From the NCBI GenBank assembly GCA_016234685.1, contig JACRAT010000004.1, positions 1 to 51,957 on the forward strand: a stretch of 51,957 nucleotides of DNA, given 5' to 3'. Positions 34,686 to 43,490 of the stretch are shown piece after piece (within the stretch, counting starts at the first letter, position 1; each line of letters opens with the position of its first letter). Origin of the DNA: Nitrosomonadales bacterium. GTDB lineage: Bacteria; Pseudomonadota; Gammaproteobacteria; Burkholderiales; Gallionellaceae. The notes under the pieces were generated by a model. That model saw only the letters and a program-made list of their open reading frames with translations, ran no database searches and was not told the DNA's origin. A program made the position numbers and the translations under genes.

Positions 34686-36331
34686 AGAACGGGCCACCCA
34701 ATGTGCGCGGCGTGCTGGCGGTATTGCTGGCGATCCTGGTGATCTGGTTCGGTACGCTGGACTATCGCAAGCTGGTCAAACCGGACGAAGGCCGCTACGC
34801 CGAGATCCCGCGCGAGATGACGGTCAGCGGCGACTGGGTGACACCGCGTCTGAACGACCTGAAGTATTTCGAGAAGCCGCCGCTGCAATACTGGGCGACG
34901 GCCACCGCCTACAAGGTGTTCGGCGAACATCAATGGACTTCACGCTTGTGGACGGCGCTGACCGGCTTCGCGGGTATCCTGCTGGTGTGGTTCGCGGGCG
35001 TGCGGCTGTTCGGGCGAGAGGCGGGGCGTTACGCCGCGCTGATCTTGGCTAGCAGCATGTTGTATGTCGGCATGGGCCACATCAACACGCTGGACATGGG
35101 CGTGACCTTCTTCCTTACGCTGGGCATCGTCGGTTTGTTGCTCGGACAGCAAGCCAGCGACGAGCGCGTGCGCCGCAACTGGATGTGGCTGGTGTGGCTG
35201 GCGCTGGCGCTGGCGGTGTTGAGCAAGGGGCTGATGGGCTTGGTGCTGCCGGGTGCGGCGCTGGTGATCTACTCCCTCGTGCAGCGCGACCTCAAACTGT
35301 GGACGCGGCTCAATCTAGGCACGGGTTTGCTGATCTTCCTGCTGGTCGCCGCGCCCTGGTTCTACCTAGTGATGCAGGCTAACCCCGAATTCTTCGGGCG
35401 CTTCTTCATCTACGAGCACTACACCCGCTTCACCACCAAAGACCTAGGCCGCTTCCACCCTTGGTATTACTTCGTGCCGGTGATTTTGCTCGGCATGATG
35501 CCTTGGACGGTGTTGATGTTCGACAGCATGGTGCGTGCTTGGCGCGGAGAAGTGAGTGACCGGCGTGTCTTCAATCCCGAGCGTTTCCTGCTCATCTGGG
35601 CGGTGTTCATCTACATCTTCTTCTCCATCTCCGGCTCGAAATTGCCTTCGTATCTGCTGCCCATGTTCCCGGTGCTGGCGCTGCTGATGGGTAAGCGCAT
35701 CGCCGAGATGCGTGAGCGCGTGCTGATCTGGCAACTCGCGCCGGTGCTGGTGCTGGCTGTCGTGGCGACCGCCCTTGCACCCAGCGTGGCGAAGCTGGGC
35801 GACACGCCGCAGCAAGTCGAGATGTACGGCCAATACGCTTACTGGGCCACCGCCTCGGCAGCGCTCTGGCTGGCGACGCTGGCTGGCGGGATCTGGCTGT
35901 TGGCGCGTCGCCGCAAGCCGCTGGCGATGGTGGTGCTGGCTATCGGTACGTTGCTGGCGACGCAGATCGTCATCTGCGGTCACAATACCGTGGCGCGTGA
36001 ACGCTCTTCCGTGCATATCGCCGACGCCATCCGCGCCGAGGTCAAGCCAGACGTGCCGTTCTACTCGGTGCTGATGTACGAACAGACCTTGCCGTTCTAC
36101 CTGAAACGCACTTTCACGCTGGTGCAATATCAGGACGAGATGGCTTTCGGCATCCTGCAAGAGCCGCAACGCTGGATACCGACCATCGAACAATTCGCCC
36201 CGATCTGGCGCGACAAGGGAGAGGCGCTGGCGATCATGCCCGCCTATCTGTATCCGCAACTGCAACAGCGCGGCCTGCCGATGCGGGTGATCTTCGAGGA
36301 CTATCAGTTCGTGGTGGTGAGTCGGAAGTAA
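34682..36331 (+). CDS. ArnT-like lipid-linked sugar glycosyltransferase
   Basis: A 549-residue integral membrane protein of the GT39/GT83 superfamily with about 12 TM helices. The conserved first periplasmic loop KPDEGRYAEIPREM carries the likely catalytic D/E. LKYFEKPPLQYW, GSKLPSYLLPMFP and the soluble C-terminal domain match ArnT. Such enzymes move a sugar from undecaprenyl phosphate to lipid A or another acceptor at the periplasmic face. The overlap with the methyltransferase gene and an ArnB-type aminotransferase gene downstream suggest an aminosugar donor, but a full arn operon is not present, so transfer of L-Ara4N is not proven. Confidence 0.87.
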   Translation: MKNGPPNVRGVLAVLLAILVIWFGTLDYRKLVKPDEGRYAEIPREMTVSGDWVTPRLNDLKYFEKPPLQYWATATAYKVFGEHQWTSRLWTALTGFAGILLVWFAGVRLFGREAGRYAALILASSMLYVGMGHINTLDMGVTFFLTLGIVGLLLGQQASDERVRRNWMWLVWLALALAVLSKGLMGLVLPGAALVIYSLVQRDLKLWTRLNLGTGLLIFLLVAAPWFYLVMQANPEFFGRFFIYEHYTRFTTKDLGRFHPWYYFVPVILLGMMPWTVLMFDSMVRAWRGEVSDRRVFNPERFLLIWAVFIYIFFSISGSKLPSYLLPMFPVLALLMGKRIAEMRERVLIWQLAPVLVLAVVATALAPSVAKLGDTPQQVEMYGQYAYWATASAALWLATLAGGIWLLARRRKPLAMVVLAIGTLLATQIVICGHNTVARERSSVHIADAIRAEVKPDVPFYSVLMYEQTLPFYLKRTFTLVQYQDEMAFGILQEPQRWIPTIEQFAPIWRDKGEALAIMPAYLYPQLQQRGLPMRVIFEDYQFVVVSRK

Positions 36332-36360
36332 GCCCGGCCAAGCTAACGATGGAGCAAGCA

Positions 36361-37482
36361 ATGACTGAATTTTTACCCTTCACCCGTCCCCATCTGGACG
36401 AGGCCGCCATCGCCGCAGTGGGCGAGGTATTGCGTTCCGGCTGGATCACCAGCGGCCCTAAGGTCGCCGAGTTCGAAAAACAACTGTCGGAGTATTTCGG
36501 CGGGCGTCCGGTGCGCACCTTCAATTCCGGTACCTGTACCATGGAGATCGCCCTGCGCATAGCGGGCATCGGTGCGGGCGACGAAGTCATCACCACGCCG
36601 ATCTCCTGGGTGGCGACTTCCAACGTCATCATCGAAGTCGGCGCAACCCCGGTGTTCGCCGACATCGACCCGGTCACGCGCAACATCGACCTGGACAAAG
36701 TCGAAGCCGCCATCACCCCGCGCACCAAGGCCATCATTCCGGTCGATCTTTCCGGCTTGCCGGTGGACAGGGACAGGCTGTACGACATCGCTAAGCGCCA
36801 CAAGCTGCGCGTGGTGGAAGACGCGGCGCAAGCCATCGGCTCGCTGTGGAACGGCCAGCGCATCGGCAGCTTCGGCGACTTCGTCTCGTTCAGTTTTCAA
36901 GCCAACAAAAACCTCACCACCACCGAAGGCGGCTGTCTGGTGCTGAACAACGCCGACGAAGCCAGGCTCGCGGAAAAATATCGCCTGCAAGGTGTGACGC
37001 GCAGCGGCTTCGACGGCATGGACGTGGATGTGCTGGGCGGCAAATACAATATGACCGATGTCGCCGCCGCCATCGGCCTCAACCAACTGCCGCAACTGCC
37101 CGCCATCACCGCGCGTCGCCACGCACTGGCCAAACATTACTTCGCCACCTTCGGCGCGGATTTTGAGCAACAAACCGGTGTGCAGTTGCCGCTGGCGAAT
37201 TTCGAAAACAGCAACTGGCACATGTTCCAGATCGTCTTGCCGGAAGGTGCGCTGCGCGCCGATTTCATGGCGAGGATGAAAGAGCGCGGCATCGGCTGCG
37301 GCGTGCATTACCCGCCCATCCATCTGTTCCAGTTGTACCGCGCGCGCGGCTTCAAGGAAGGAATGTTTCCCGTGGCGGAGAGCGTGGGGCGGCGTATCGT
37401 CACATTGCCCCTGTTCCCGGCGATGAAAGATGCCGATGTAGAGAGAGTTGTGGCAGCAGTGCGGGAATCGCTGGCGGGATGA
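36361..37482 (+). CDS. DegT/DnrJ/EryC1 family aminotransferase (ArnB-like)
   Basis: A 373-residue PLP enzyme that converts a nucleotide keto-sugar to an amino sugar. Features: SGWITSGPKVAEFE, FNSGTCTMEIALR, VEDAAQAIGS, and PLP lysine K183 in SFQANKNLTTTEGG, plus GVHYPPIHLFQLY near the end. ATG 36361 is preceded by GGAGC; an in-frame ATG at 36349 is possible. ArnB, PseC and WbpE-type activities cannot be separated by sequence reading alone; the upstream ArnT-like gene favours an envelope aminosugar pathway. Confidence 0.9.
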   Translation: MTEFLPFTRPHLDEAAIAAVGEVLRSGWITSGPKVAEFEKQLSEYFGGRPVRTFNSGTCTMEIALRIAGIGAGDEVITTPISWVATSNVIIEVGATPVFADIDPVTRNIDLDKVEAAITPRTKAIIPVDLSGLPVDRDRLYDIAKRHKLRVVEDAAQAIGSLWNGQRIGSFGDFVSFSFQANKNLTTTEGGCLVLNNADEARLAEKYRLQGVTRSGFDGMDVDVLGGKYNMTDVAAAIGLNQLPQLPAITARRHALAKHYFATFGADFEQQTGVQLPLANFENSNWHMFQIVLPEGALRADFMARMKERGIGCGVHYPPIHLFQLYRARGFKEGMFPVAESVGRRIVTLPLFPAMKDADVERVVAAVRESLAG

Positions 37483-37568
37483 ATCGTCGTTGGCGACAAT
37501 CCGGCGGGCGGGGGTGTTTCGTTCAAGGGGAACGGGACGTAACGGTAATTTCGATGTATTGATCCCAA

Positions 37569-38330
37569 ATGAAAAGAATCTTTTCGATGTTCAGCGGGTT
37601 GGTGCCGGGGGGCGCAGCCAAAACTCAGGAGGTGATAGAGCCTGCTGCGGGCTCGATCTGGATCGAGCCCAAGACCAGCATGGAGTTCGTCTGGATCCCG
37701 TCGGGGAGCTTTCAGATGGGCGGCCTAGGCGACAGAGACGAACAGCCGGTACATCTTGTTACCGTCAAAGGCTTTTGGCTGGGCAAGCACGAAGTCACCC
37801 AGGGGCAGTATCTACAGGTGATGAGCAAGAACCCTAGCCAATTCCGGGGGGCATACAATCCCGTCGAGCAAGTGAGCTGGGAAGACACGCAAGAGTTCAT
37901 CGAAGTGATGCAGCGCAAGACCGGTCTGGCCGTCCGCCTGCCCTCCGAAGCCGAATGGGAATACGCATGCCGTGCCGGCGATACCTGCGACAACTACTCC
38001 GACCCCGACGTGCATCTCGAACAATCGGCGTGGTTCAGTGAAAACAGTAAACGCAAGACCCAGCCCGTCGGTCAACTCGCCGCGAACCCTTGGGGGTTGT
38101 ACGACATGATAGGCAACGTCTGGGAATGGACGCAGGATTGCTATGCCTCCAACTACAAAGACGTGCCGGTCGACGGCTCGGCATGGGAGGCGGGCGACCA
38201 CTCCCGGCGCGTCACACGCGGCGGTTCCTGGGCCAGCGACCTCTCCAACCTCCGCCCCAGCGTCCGCCGCTACAGCCCCATCGCCACCCGCAACAGCAAC
38301 ATCGGCTTCCGCGTGATCCGCTGCGAGTGA
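37569..38330 (+). CDS. FGE/SUMF1-fold protein
   Basis: A 253-residue protein with the formylglycine-generating-enzyme fold. MEFVWIPSGSFQMGG, HEVTQGQYLQVM, PVEQVSWEDTQEF, RLPSEAEWEYACRAG, WGLYDMIGNVWEWTQDCY and the final RGGSW...NIGFRVIRCE follow the family order. No signal peptide and no sulfatase partner are seen, so true formylglycine generation is unlikely to be provable here. Many such proteins are binding domains or parts of regulatory and conflict systems. The SD is weak and the start is uncertain. The next gene (272 bases on) encodes a large receptor-like membrane protein; any link is by neighbourhood only. Confidence 0.85.
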   Translation: MKRIFSMFSGLVPGGAAKTQEVIEPAAGSIWIEPKTSMEFVWIPSGSFQMGGLGDRDEQPVHLVTVKGFWLGKHEVTQGQYLQVMSKNPSQFRGAYNPVEQVSWEDTQEFIEVMQRKTGLAVRLPSEAEWEYACRAGDTCDNYSDPDVHLEQSAWFSENSKRKTQPVGQLAANPWGLYDMIGNVWEWTQDCYASNYKDVPVDGSAWEAGDHSRRVTRGGSWASDLSNLRPSVRRYSPIATRNSNIGFRVIRCE

Positions 38331-38602
38331 TGCCGGGAATATTCTGCAACCCATTCAATCGACTGTGTATAATCTCCCCGGCTTGGGCTGCCGCCTGAGC
38401 TGATTCAGGGAGAATCAAGCCTGCCCGGCTCGCAATCCACTCCAAGGTTGACCGCAGGCATCCAGCAAGTCCACGAGCCACCGCCACACCAAAATAACGA
38501 AAAGCGTGCCATTCAAAGCGCGCGGTCACTAGGACGAGAACACACCCCAGAAGCCGCTGAGCAGCGGCCAATACTTGCACGCCATTCGGCAAAGGGGGCA
38601 TC

Positions 38603-41600
38603 GTGGCTGGTGAAAAACAAAGTTCAATCTTCGAGTTACTCCAATCCAAAAGTGCCATCGGGGTGCTGGCGATTTGTGCGTCGCTGGTGTCTGGATTATT
38701 GCCGCATCCCGCGCCGTTCGTTGATGAGCGGCCAGCGGTTACTACTTCATTCAATAGCACATTTAATGACATCAGTGGGGGGGTTCGCTCTCGGAAGATG
38801 GAGGCTCGTCTTTGGCAAGATCCCTTTGAGCTACAGCCCGCTAAAGCGTCTTCTCTGACAAGTTATGAGTTGATTGAAATGGGGGGCAGCACAAAGGCAT
38901 CAATGCGCGCCCGTCTTATTGCAAAGCCAGACGAACGGAAATCTGAGCCCAAGTTGGTTGATGCTTGGGATCTTGTCGAAAGATCTTTTAATCAGTCTGC
39001 GAACGCACATGCTCAATTCATTATTGCGCCGCTAAATGAGGGTTCATCCCCAGAATATGCAGAGAACCGTCGTCGTAGTCGTTACGCAATGATAAGTGCC
39101 TTGGCGGCTAAGCGTTATTACCCATTTAATCCCGAGCAAATTAGTTGGTTCCGATTTTCTGGGAAGACAAGTGCGGAGGAGGCGGAGGCTAAAAAGTGCA
39201 AAGACAGTGATGGTCGGTCGCCAGATGAAGAGCCGTGTCAGAAGGTTTCGAGAGATGAATCTTATGTCGTTCATTGGGAAAAGTTTGTGAGTTTAGAAAA
39301 TCGATCAGCGACGTGTTTGGTATCTCAGGCTGAGGACTGCAACAAAATTTACGTCTTGTGGATTCCTAGCGCTAACTTCACAAAGTTGCTAGAGATAATT
39401 AGTTCGGAGGTATCGCCTAATTCTGAGCCGTTGGCCAAATTTCAAAAAAAAGGCATCTCGAAAAATCCTCCGCAGGAGAAGAAGTTGACATCCCCTGTTT
39501 TTGTCCTAGGTCCGAATGAGTCAGACACGCTGCACGAAACGACCGGACCAATGCGTATGGTAAAACTTAGTTCCTATCTGACTTTCTTCTCGTCAGGCGC
39601 GAGTATTGATGCATGTTATTTGCAATATAATTTAAACAAGGCTGAGTTGGACGACTGTATTGCTCCGAAATTCGGGGAAAGCAACTCAGTCATCAAGGTG
39701 TTGCCTAGTAACGTTATCAGAACCTCCTCACCAGATAATCTGGTTGTCGATCAGCTAATTAAAGAGTTGGCGCTGCGCGGAGTTTCAGCCGCTGGCGGGC
39801 AGCATGTCGCGTTGATTTCTGACTTGGATACCGAATATGCGCGAGCGTTGACGCATACGTTTGCAGTCAAGTATGAACGAGGTCGGGATAAGGGGGGCGA
39901 CAAGCTACATCACCATTACAACTATATTCGGGGGGTGGATGGAAGAACAGCCAAGTCGACCGGGGGGAATGATGGTGTTCAAGCTGATTCGGTGAAACAG
40001 CAGGAATTGGTGAAACAGAAAGATAGCGCGCTTGGGAGTGGAGGGGGAGTTGACCGACCAGAAGGGAATAGCCAGAAAGACTACATCCGACGTCTAGCTG
40101 ATCAGATTCGTGCAAAAGATGAGCAACTTAGGTTGGAGGAGGGGGCACCATTTTCAACAAAGCGGACAGGGATCGCGGCCATAGGGGTGCTTGGCAATGA
40201 TGTATATGACAAGTTAATGATACTGCAAGCTTTGCGTCCAATATTTCCGGGCAAGATATTTTTTACCACGGATATGGATGCAGCTTACAGCTTGCCATCC
40301 GAGCTGAAACATACACGTAATTTGATCGTCGGCTCGTCTTTCGGATTGAATCTCAGCGAAGCTGTGCAAGGGCATGTCGCGCCATTTAGGAATAGCTGGC
40401 AGACTGCATATTATTTCTCGGCATTATTGGCGATTGGTTACGCTGAGGGCTTTAATCAAATGGCCCTAGATGGGGCTCAATATGAGGCTAGGCAGGTTTC
40501 CCTTGCTCCAGAGTGTCGATTGACACTGTTGCCGCGGGTTTATGAAATAGGAACTCGACAGTCAGTCGATTTAGGTTCGCCTTTTGTCAATCTATCTGTG
40601 CAAGGAGGATGCCCGGAGGGCGAGAGCCTCATTTTTACTTCCAATAAAGGAATATGGGGGGGGGTGCTTCCTCCTGTATCAGACGGGCGATCCAATCAGT
40701 CATGGTTGGTGTTTGGGGCAATCCTGTTGCTACTGCTGGCTTGGGTGATGGTATTGGAGCACAGGATTTTGGAGGTGGTCTATTCCGCGTACCAAAGCAT
40801 TGGCCGAAAGGCTGAGGTGGCCGTTGTGTTGCTGTTCGTGGTACTCGGGGTGTCCGCCTTCTGCTTGTACATCAAGGAATCCTCTTATGAGGAGCCGTTT
40901 TTCTGGAATAACGGGATAAGTATTTGGCCGTCTGAAATATTGCGGGGGCTGGCGATTTTGCTGACAGCAGTGTTGTTTTTCGTGGCCAAGCAGAAAATGG
41001 ATCGCGTGGCACTGGAAATTGCGCCAAATTTTGGACTTCCAGTGAATGACTTGTCGAATAAGTTGGCAAGGCGCTCCCTATCTAGGTCGGCTAAAATAGC
41101 TTGGAAGATCTTCAGGGGGCGCTTGCAACGGCAAGTGCGGGCGAGTCAACTTCGTAGAGGTAGTCCACCTTCGAAAGTTGAGCGCCAGTACGTCAGTGTT
41201 ACGCGTATATGGCGGTCGTATCAGCGGCAGTCTATGTCGTCGCGGATTATCACCAGAGAAACGGCGGTTGTTGTTGGCCTGCTGTTACTTAATATTTTCA
41301 TATTTGTTGATTGTGTGGGCGAGATACATGCCCCGGTTCGCGGGGAGTGGTCAACGTACGGAAACTTGATTATTTCTACTTGGGCGTTTCTCGTCGTTTT
41401 GGGATTTACGGCCTACATAGGCGATACGTTGCGACAGTTCTATCACTTTTCACGAGAGCTCGACCGTCAGGAAAGTGTGTGGCCAATAGGCTTAGAGAAT
41501 AAATACATTGGGTTGGCATCAAAATGGAAACTGCCTAAGGACTACACGGTTTACTGGCTAGATGTTGAATTTATTGCTAGGCAAACAGAGGTGATTGGGG

Positions 41601-42010
41601 CTTTGGTTTGGTATCCAGTTGTTGGCTGGGTACTGTTGCTGACAGCTAGAAATCGGATGTTTGATGACTGGGGTTATCCGGTAGGGTTGCTGATCGGTTT
41701 TGCGATGATTTTTATTTGGCTTTTGCACACGGCATTTTATCTTCAGCGCAGTGCCAATACGATCCGCGAAAAGGCAATCAAGGAGCTGACTCGCAAACTG
41801 AACGAATTGCGCGGTGCGAGTGGTATGGCAGGGGGAGGGGACGCTAAGCGTGAAATCAAAATCCAGCAAGCCGAAGCCATGATTGCCGAGATCCGTGATT
41901 TGAAGCGCGGGGCGTTTTTGCCGTTGTATCAGCAGCCTTGGGTCGAGGCGTTGTTGGCTTTGGCGGGGTCGCAGGCGTTGTTGTCGGCTTGGTCGGGGAG
42001 CATTTCTTAA
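38603..42010 (+). CDS. Unrecognised 1135-residue protein: binding-protein-like ectodomain plus 7 TM helices
   Basis: No named family is recognised. A signal anchor (about 18-36) is followed by a large non-cytoplasmic part (40-695). It contains stretches reminiscent of type-1 periplasmic binding proteins: VLGPNESDT (301), VIRTSSPDNL...VALISDLDTEYARAL (371-415) and AAIGVLGNDVYDKLMILQAL...FFTTDMDA (525-560). Seven hydrophobic helices follow (about 700-718, 738-757, 778-797, 886-905, 921-940, 995-1014, 1025-1046). A basic 90-residue loop lies between helices 3 and 4, and a charged coiled coil (1050-1105) is near the end. Positive residues fall on the cytoplasmic side throughout. It starts at GTG 38603 with AAAGGGGG before it; TATAAT lies at 38368. 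The DNA is visibly more A+T-rich than its neighbours, with different codon use, suggesting transfer. Confidence 0.75.
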   Translation: MAGEKQSSIFELLQSKSAIGVLAICASLVSGLLPHPAPFVDERPAVTTSFNSTFNDISGGVRSRKMEARLWQDPFELQPAKASSLTSYELIEMGGSTKASMRARLIAKPDERKSEPKLVDAWDLVERSFNQSANAHAQFIIAPLNEGSSPEYAENRRRSRYAMISALAAKRYYPFNPEQISWFRFSGKTSAEEAEAKKCKDSDGRSPDEEPCQKVSRDESYVVHWEKFVSLENRSATCLVSQAEDCNKIYVLWIPSANFTKLLEIISSEVSPNSEPLAKFQKKGISKNPPQEKKLTSPVFVLGPNESDTLHETTGPMRMVKLSSYLTFFSSGASIDACYLQYNLNKAELDDCIAPKFGESNSVIKVLPSNVIRTSSPDNLVVDQLIKELALRGVSAAGGQHVALISDLDTEYARALTHTFAVKYERGRDKGGDKLHHHYNYIRGVDGRTAKSTGGNDGVQADSVKQQELVKQKDSALGSGGGVDRPEGNSQKDYIRRLADQIRAKDEQLRLEEGAPFSTKRTGIAAIGVLGNDVYDKLMILQALRPIFPGKIFFTTDMDAAYSLPSELKHTRNLIVGSSFGLNLSEAVQGHVAPFRNSWQTAYYFSALLAIGYAEGFNQMALDGAQYEARQVSLAPECRLTLLPRVYEIGTRQSVDLGSPFVNLSVQGGCPEGESLIFTSNKGIWGGVLPPVSDGRSNQSWLVFGAILLLLLAWVMVLEHRILEVVYSAYQSIGRKAEVAVVLLFVVLGVSAFCLYIKESSYEEPFFWNNGISIWPSEILRGLAILLTAVLFFVAKQKMDRVALEIAPNFGLPVNDLSNKLARRSLSRSAKIAWKIFRGRLQRQVRASQLRRGSPPSKVERQYVSVTRIWRSYQRQSMSSRIITRETAVVVGLLLLNIFIFVDCVGEIHAPVRGEWSTYGNLIISTWAFLVVLGFTAYIGDTLRQFYHFSRELDRQESVWPIGLENKYIGLASKWKLPKDYTVYWLDVEFIARQTEVIGALVWYPVVGWVLLLTARNRMFDDWGYPVGLLIGFAMIFIWLLHTAFYLQRSANTIREKAIKELTRKLNELRGASGMAGGGDAKREIKIQQAEAMIAEIRDLKRGAFLPLYQQPWVEALLALAGSQALLSAWSGSIS

Positions 42011-42173
42011 GCTGGGCTTGTAATCTCGGGTCTGGTATTCGGTCGCGGCGTGTTCCTGTTGGGCCTAGGGAGCTCGCCGTTTTTTCTCGGAGCATTAAGT
42101 GTGTTGCCGCACAGATTGGCCGGAGTGGCTGGCGCAGGCTATGCCTGCCGTTCAATCACAGAGAGGAAACATC

Positions 42174-42758
42174 ATGAATACGACGACTTCTATTGCAGGC
42201 CATACTTCATCCACCGGGGCGATGCCGCCTATCGGGCGCTTTCATTACAAGACCATTGCGATCTATCCTGACTTTGCCGAGGTCGGTGGCGCGGTGGGGG
42301 CATTGAAGAAGGCAGGATTTTCGAGTGCTCAGATCAGCCTGTTGGGGCGAGAGCAGAATCAATGGCAGGAGCATCTCTCTGCCAAGTGGGAGACGCTGAA
42401 TACAGCCAAAGGCGCGCTCGAAGGAGCGGCTTTGGGCTCGCTTCCCGGGTTGGTGCTGGTCGCCGACATCGCCTTGACAGGCGGGACGGGATTGCTGGCG
42501 GCGGGGCCGATGGTGGCAGCCTTGGAGGCGCTGGGGCTGGGCGCGTTGGCTGGCAGTCTGTTGGGTGGGGCATCGAGCAATCTCGACAGCGCGCAGCAGG
42601 AAGTCAGTATCGAAGCTGAGGTCGAAGAGGCGATCGGCAATGGTCAATGGGTCGTCATAGCCCACAGCAATGACGAGGCAGAAGCCAGACGCGCGCAGAG
42701 TTTGTTGCCGAGCAGCCGCGTGGTTCAAGAGATCGGGCCGGGGGAGCCATTGCATTAA
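42174..42758 (+). CDS. General stress protein 17M-like domain protein
   Basis: A 194-residue protein. KTIAIYPDFAEVGGAVGALKKAGFSSAQISLLGRE resembles the short domain of Bacillus general stress protein 17M/YflT, also found in many proteobacterial proteins of unknown role. A Gly/Ala/Leu-rich centre (GAALGSLPGLVLVADIALTGGTGLLAAGPMVAALEAL) may lie in or on a membrane. The last part (VVIAHSNDEAEARRAQSLL) looks like a second alpha/beta unit. ATG 42174 has SD AGAGAGG. It stands alone, with a terminator-like hairpin downstream. Confidence 0.7.
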   Translation: MNTTTSIAGHTSSTGAMPPIGRFHYKTIAIYPDFAEVGGAVGALKKAGFSSAQISLLGREQNQWQEHLSAKWETLNTAKGALEGAALGSLPGLVLVADIALTGGTGLLAAGPMVAALEALGLGALAGSLLGGASSNLDSAQQEVSIEAEVEEAIGNGQWVVIAHSNDEAEARRAQSLLPSSRVVQEIGPGEPLH

Positions 42759-42797
42759 GCCTGGGCGATACCAATGCTGTTCACTTTAGAAGAGGTT

Positions 42798-42860
42798 CCG
42801 TTCGTCCTGATCCCTTCGATAAACTCAGGAGAGCCTTGTTGAAGGGCTCACCACGAACGG
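42798..42860. repeat. REP-like inverted repeat with CCGTTCGT ends
   Basis: Outer arms CCGTTCGT (42798-42805) and ACGAACGG (42853-42860) enclose CCCTTCGATAAACTCAGG and GAAGGGCTC, which pair further. This is the widespread form of repeat built on TTCGAYAARCTCAGG and GTTCGTGGTGAGC. It lies in the 243-base gap between the 17M-like gene and cyaY, which otherwise holds only a hairpin. Confidence 0.75.
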
Positions 42861-42895
42861 ATAAGTGAGCCGCATTGGGGGCGACTCACAGCAGA

Positions 42896-42914
42896 GCGGG
42901 GCTCCCCCGCGCTT
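42896..42914 (+). terminator. Probable terminator after the 17M-like gene
   Basis: GCGGGG-CTC-CCCCGC followed by GCTTTT. Strong stem but a short T-run. Confidence 0.5.
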
Positions 42915-43001
42915 TTGCTGAATTGTCGGGCGGGAGGTGGTCATGCTGATCCCAGAAGGCTGGGCATATCACCTCTCCGCTTGCCCGCGAGGTTTGGGCG
43001 G

Positions 43002-43307
43002 CTAAAACCGCACCGGCTCACCCAACATAAGCCCCGCAACCTCCCCTAACTTGCCGAACAACTCCACGCCTTCGCGCTGGCTGATCCAATTGCCGTCTTG
43101 CAGGCGGAAGTGGAATCCGCCCGACTTGGCAGCCAGCCACATTTCCTGTGTTGGCGTGTGGCGGTTGACGATGAGCTTCTGGCCGTCGTCGAATTCCAGT
43201 TCCAGCACGTTGCCGTTCAACGTGGCGTCGATGCCGGCCTCATCCGCGCCTCGTTCGATGCGGGCGAAGAGGGCGTCTGAGATCCGGGTGAATTCGCTTT
43301 CCGTCAT
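43002..43307 (-). CDS. cyaY: Iron donor protein CyaY (bacterial frataxin)
   Basis: A 101-residue frataxin homologue that binds iron and tunes Fe-S cluster assembly on IscU/IscS. It opens MTESEFTRISDALFARIE, has the acidic first helix, and then LELEFDDGQKLIVNRHTPTQEMWLAAKSGGFHF, the frataxin core. Length is standard. It is divergent from lptM-lysA, the usual betaproteobacterial arrangement. Confidence 0.95.
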   Translation of the reverse strand: MTESEFTRISDALFARIERGADEAGIDATLNGNVLELEFDDGQKLIVNRHTPTQEMWLAAKSGGFHFRLQDGNWISQREGVELFGKLGEVAGLMLGEPVRF

Positions 43308-43326
43308 TGCGGCTTACCTTTCCATT

Positions 43327-43332
43327 TATAAT
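43327..43332 (+). promoter_or_regulatory. -10 box of the lptM-lysA promoter
   Basis: TATAAT 33 bases before the lptM ATG; no good -35 at normal spacing. It lies in the 57-base gap between divergent cyaY and lptM. Confidence 0.45.
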
Positions 43333-43364
43333 CGCGCCCATTCTAAATTTTCGAGGGGGCGTTC

Positions 43365-43487
43365 ATGCGCGTGGCTGGCATTATGTTGGTTTTGGCCTTG
43401 TCGCTGCAAGGCTGCGGTCACAAAGGGCCGCTCTATCTGCCTGCGCCGCAAGCGGCGGCTTCCTCCTTCTCTGCTACGGATCGTTGA
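43365..43487 (+). CDS. lptM: LptM (YifL-type) small lipoprotein
   Basis: A 40-residue lipoprotein, too short for most gene tables. MRVAGIMLVLALSLQGCG is a lipoprotein signal with lipobox LQGC; Cys17 is lipidated. The next residues GHKGPLYLPAP match the conserved CGxKGPLYLP motif of LptM/YifL, which helps LptD disulfide maturation in the LPS export pore. SD AGGGGG precedes the ATG at 43365. lysA begins three bases after its stop, and cyaY is divergent, the standard neighbourhood. Confidence 0.9.
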   Translation: MRVAGIMLVLALSLQGCGHKGPLYLPAPQAAASSFSATDR

Positions 43488-43490
43488 TTG

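Noticed and set aside
37569..38330. Active sulfatase-modifying enzyme
   Set aside because: No sulfatase gene, no signal peptide and no clear active-site Cys pair; the FGE fold alone does not show the reaction.
38603..42010. True homologue of eukaryotic family C receptors
   Set aside because: Only the general plan (binding domain plus seven helices) is alike; no sequence motif supports common origin.
42011..42173. Extra reading frames between the 7TM gene and the 17M-like gene
   Set aside because: Several short frames exist but none has an SD, conserved pattern or codon use supporting it.
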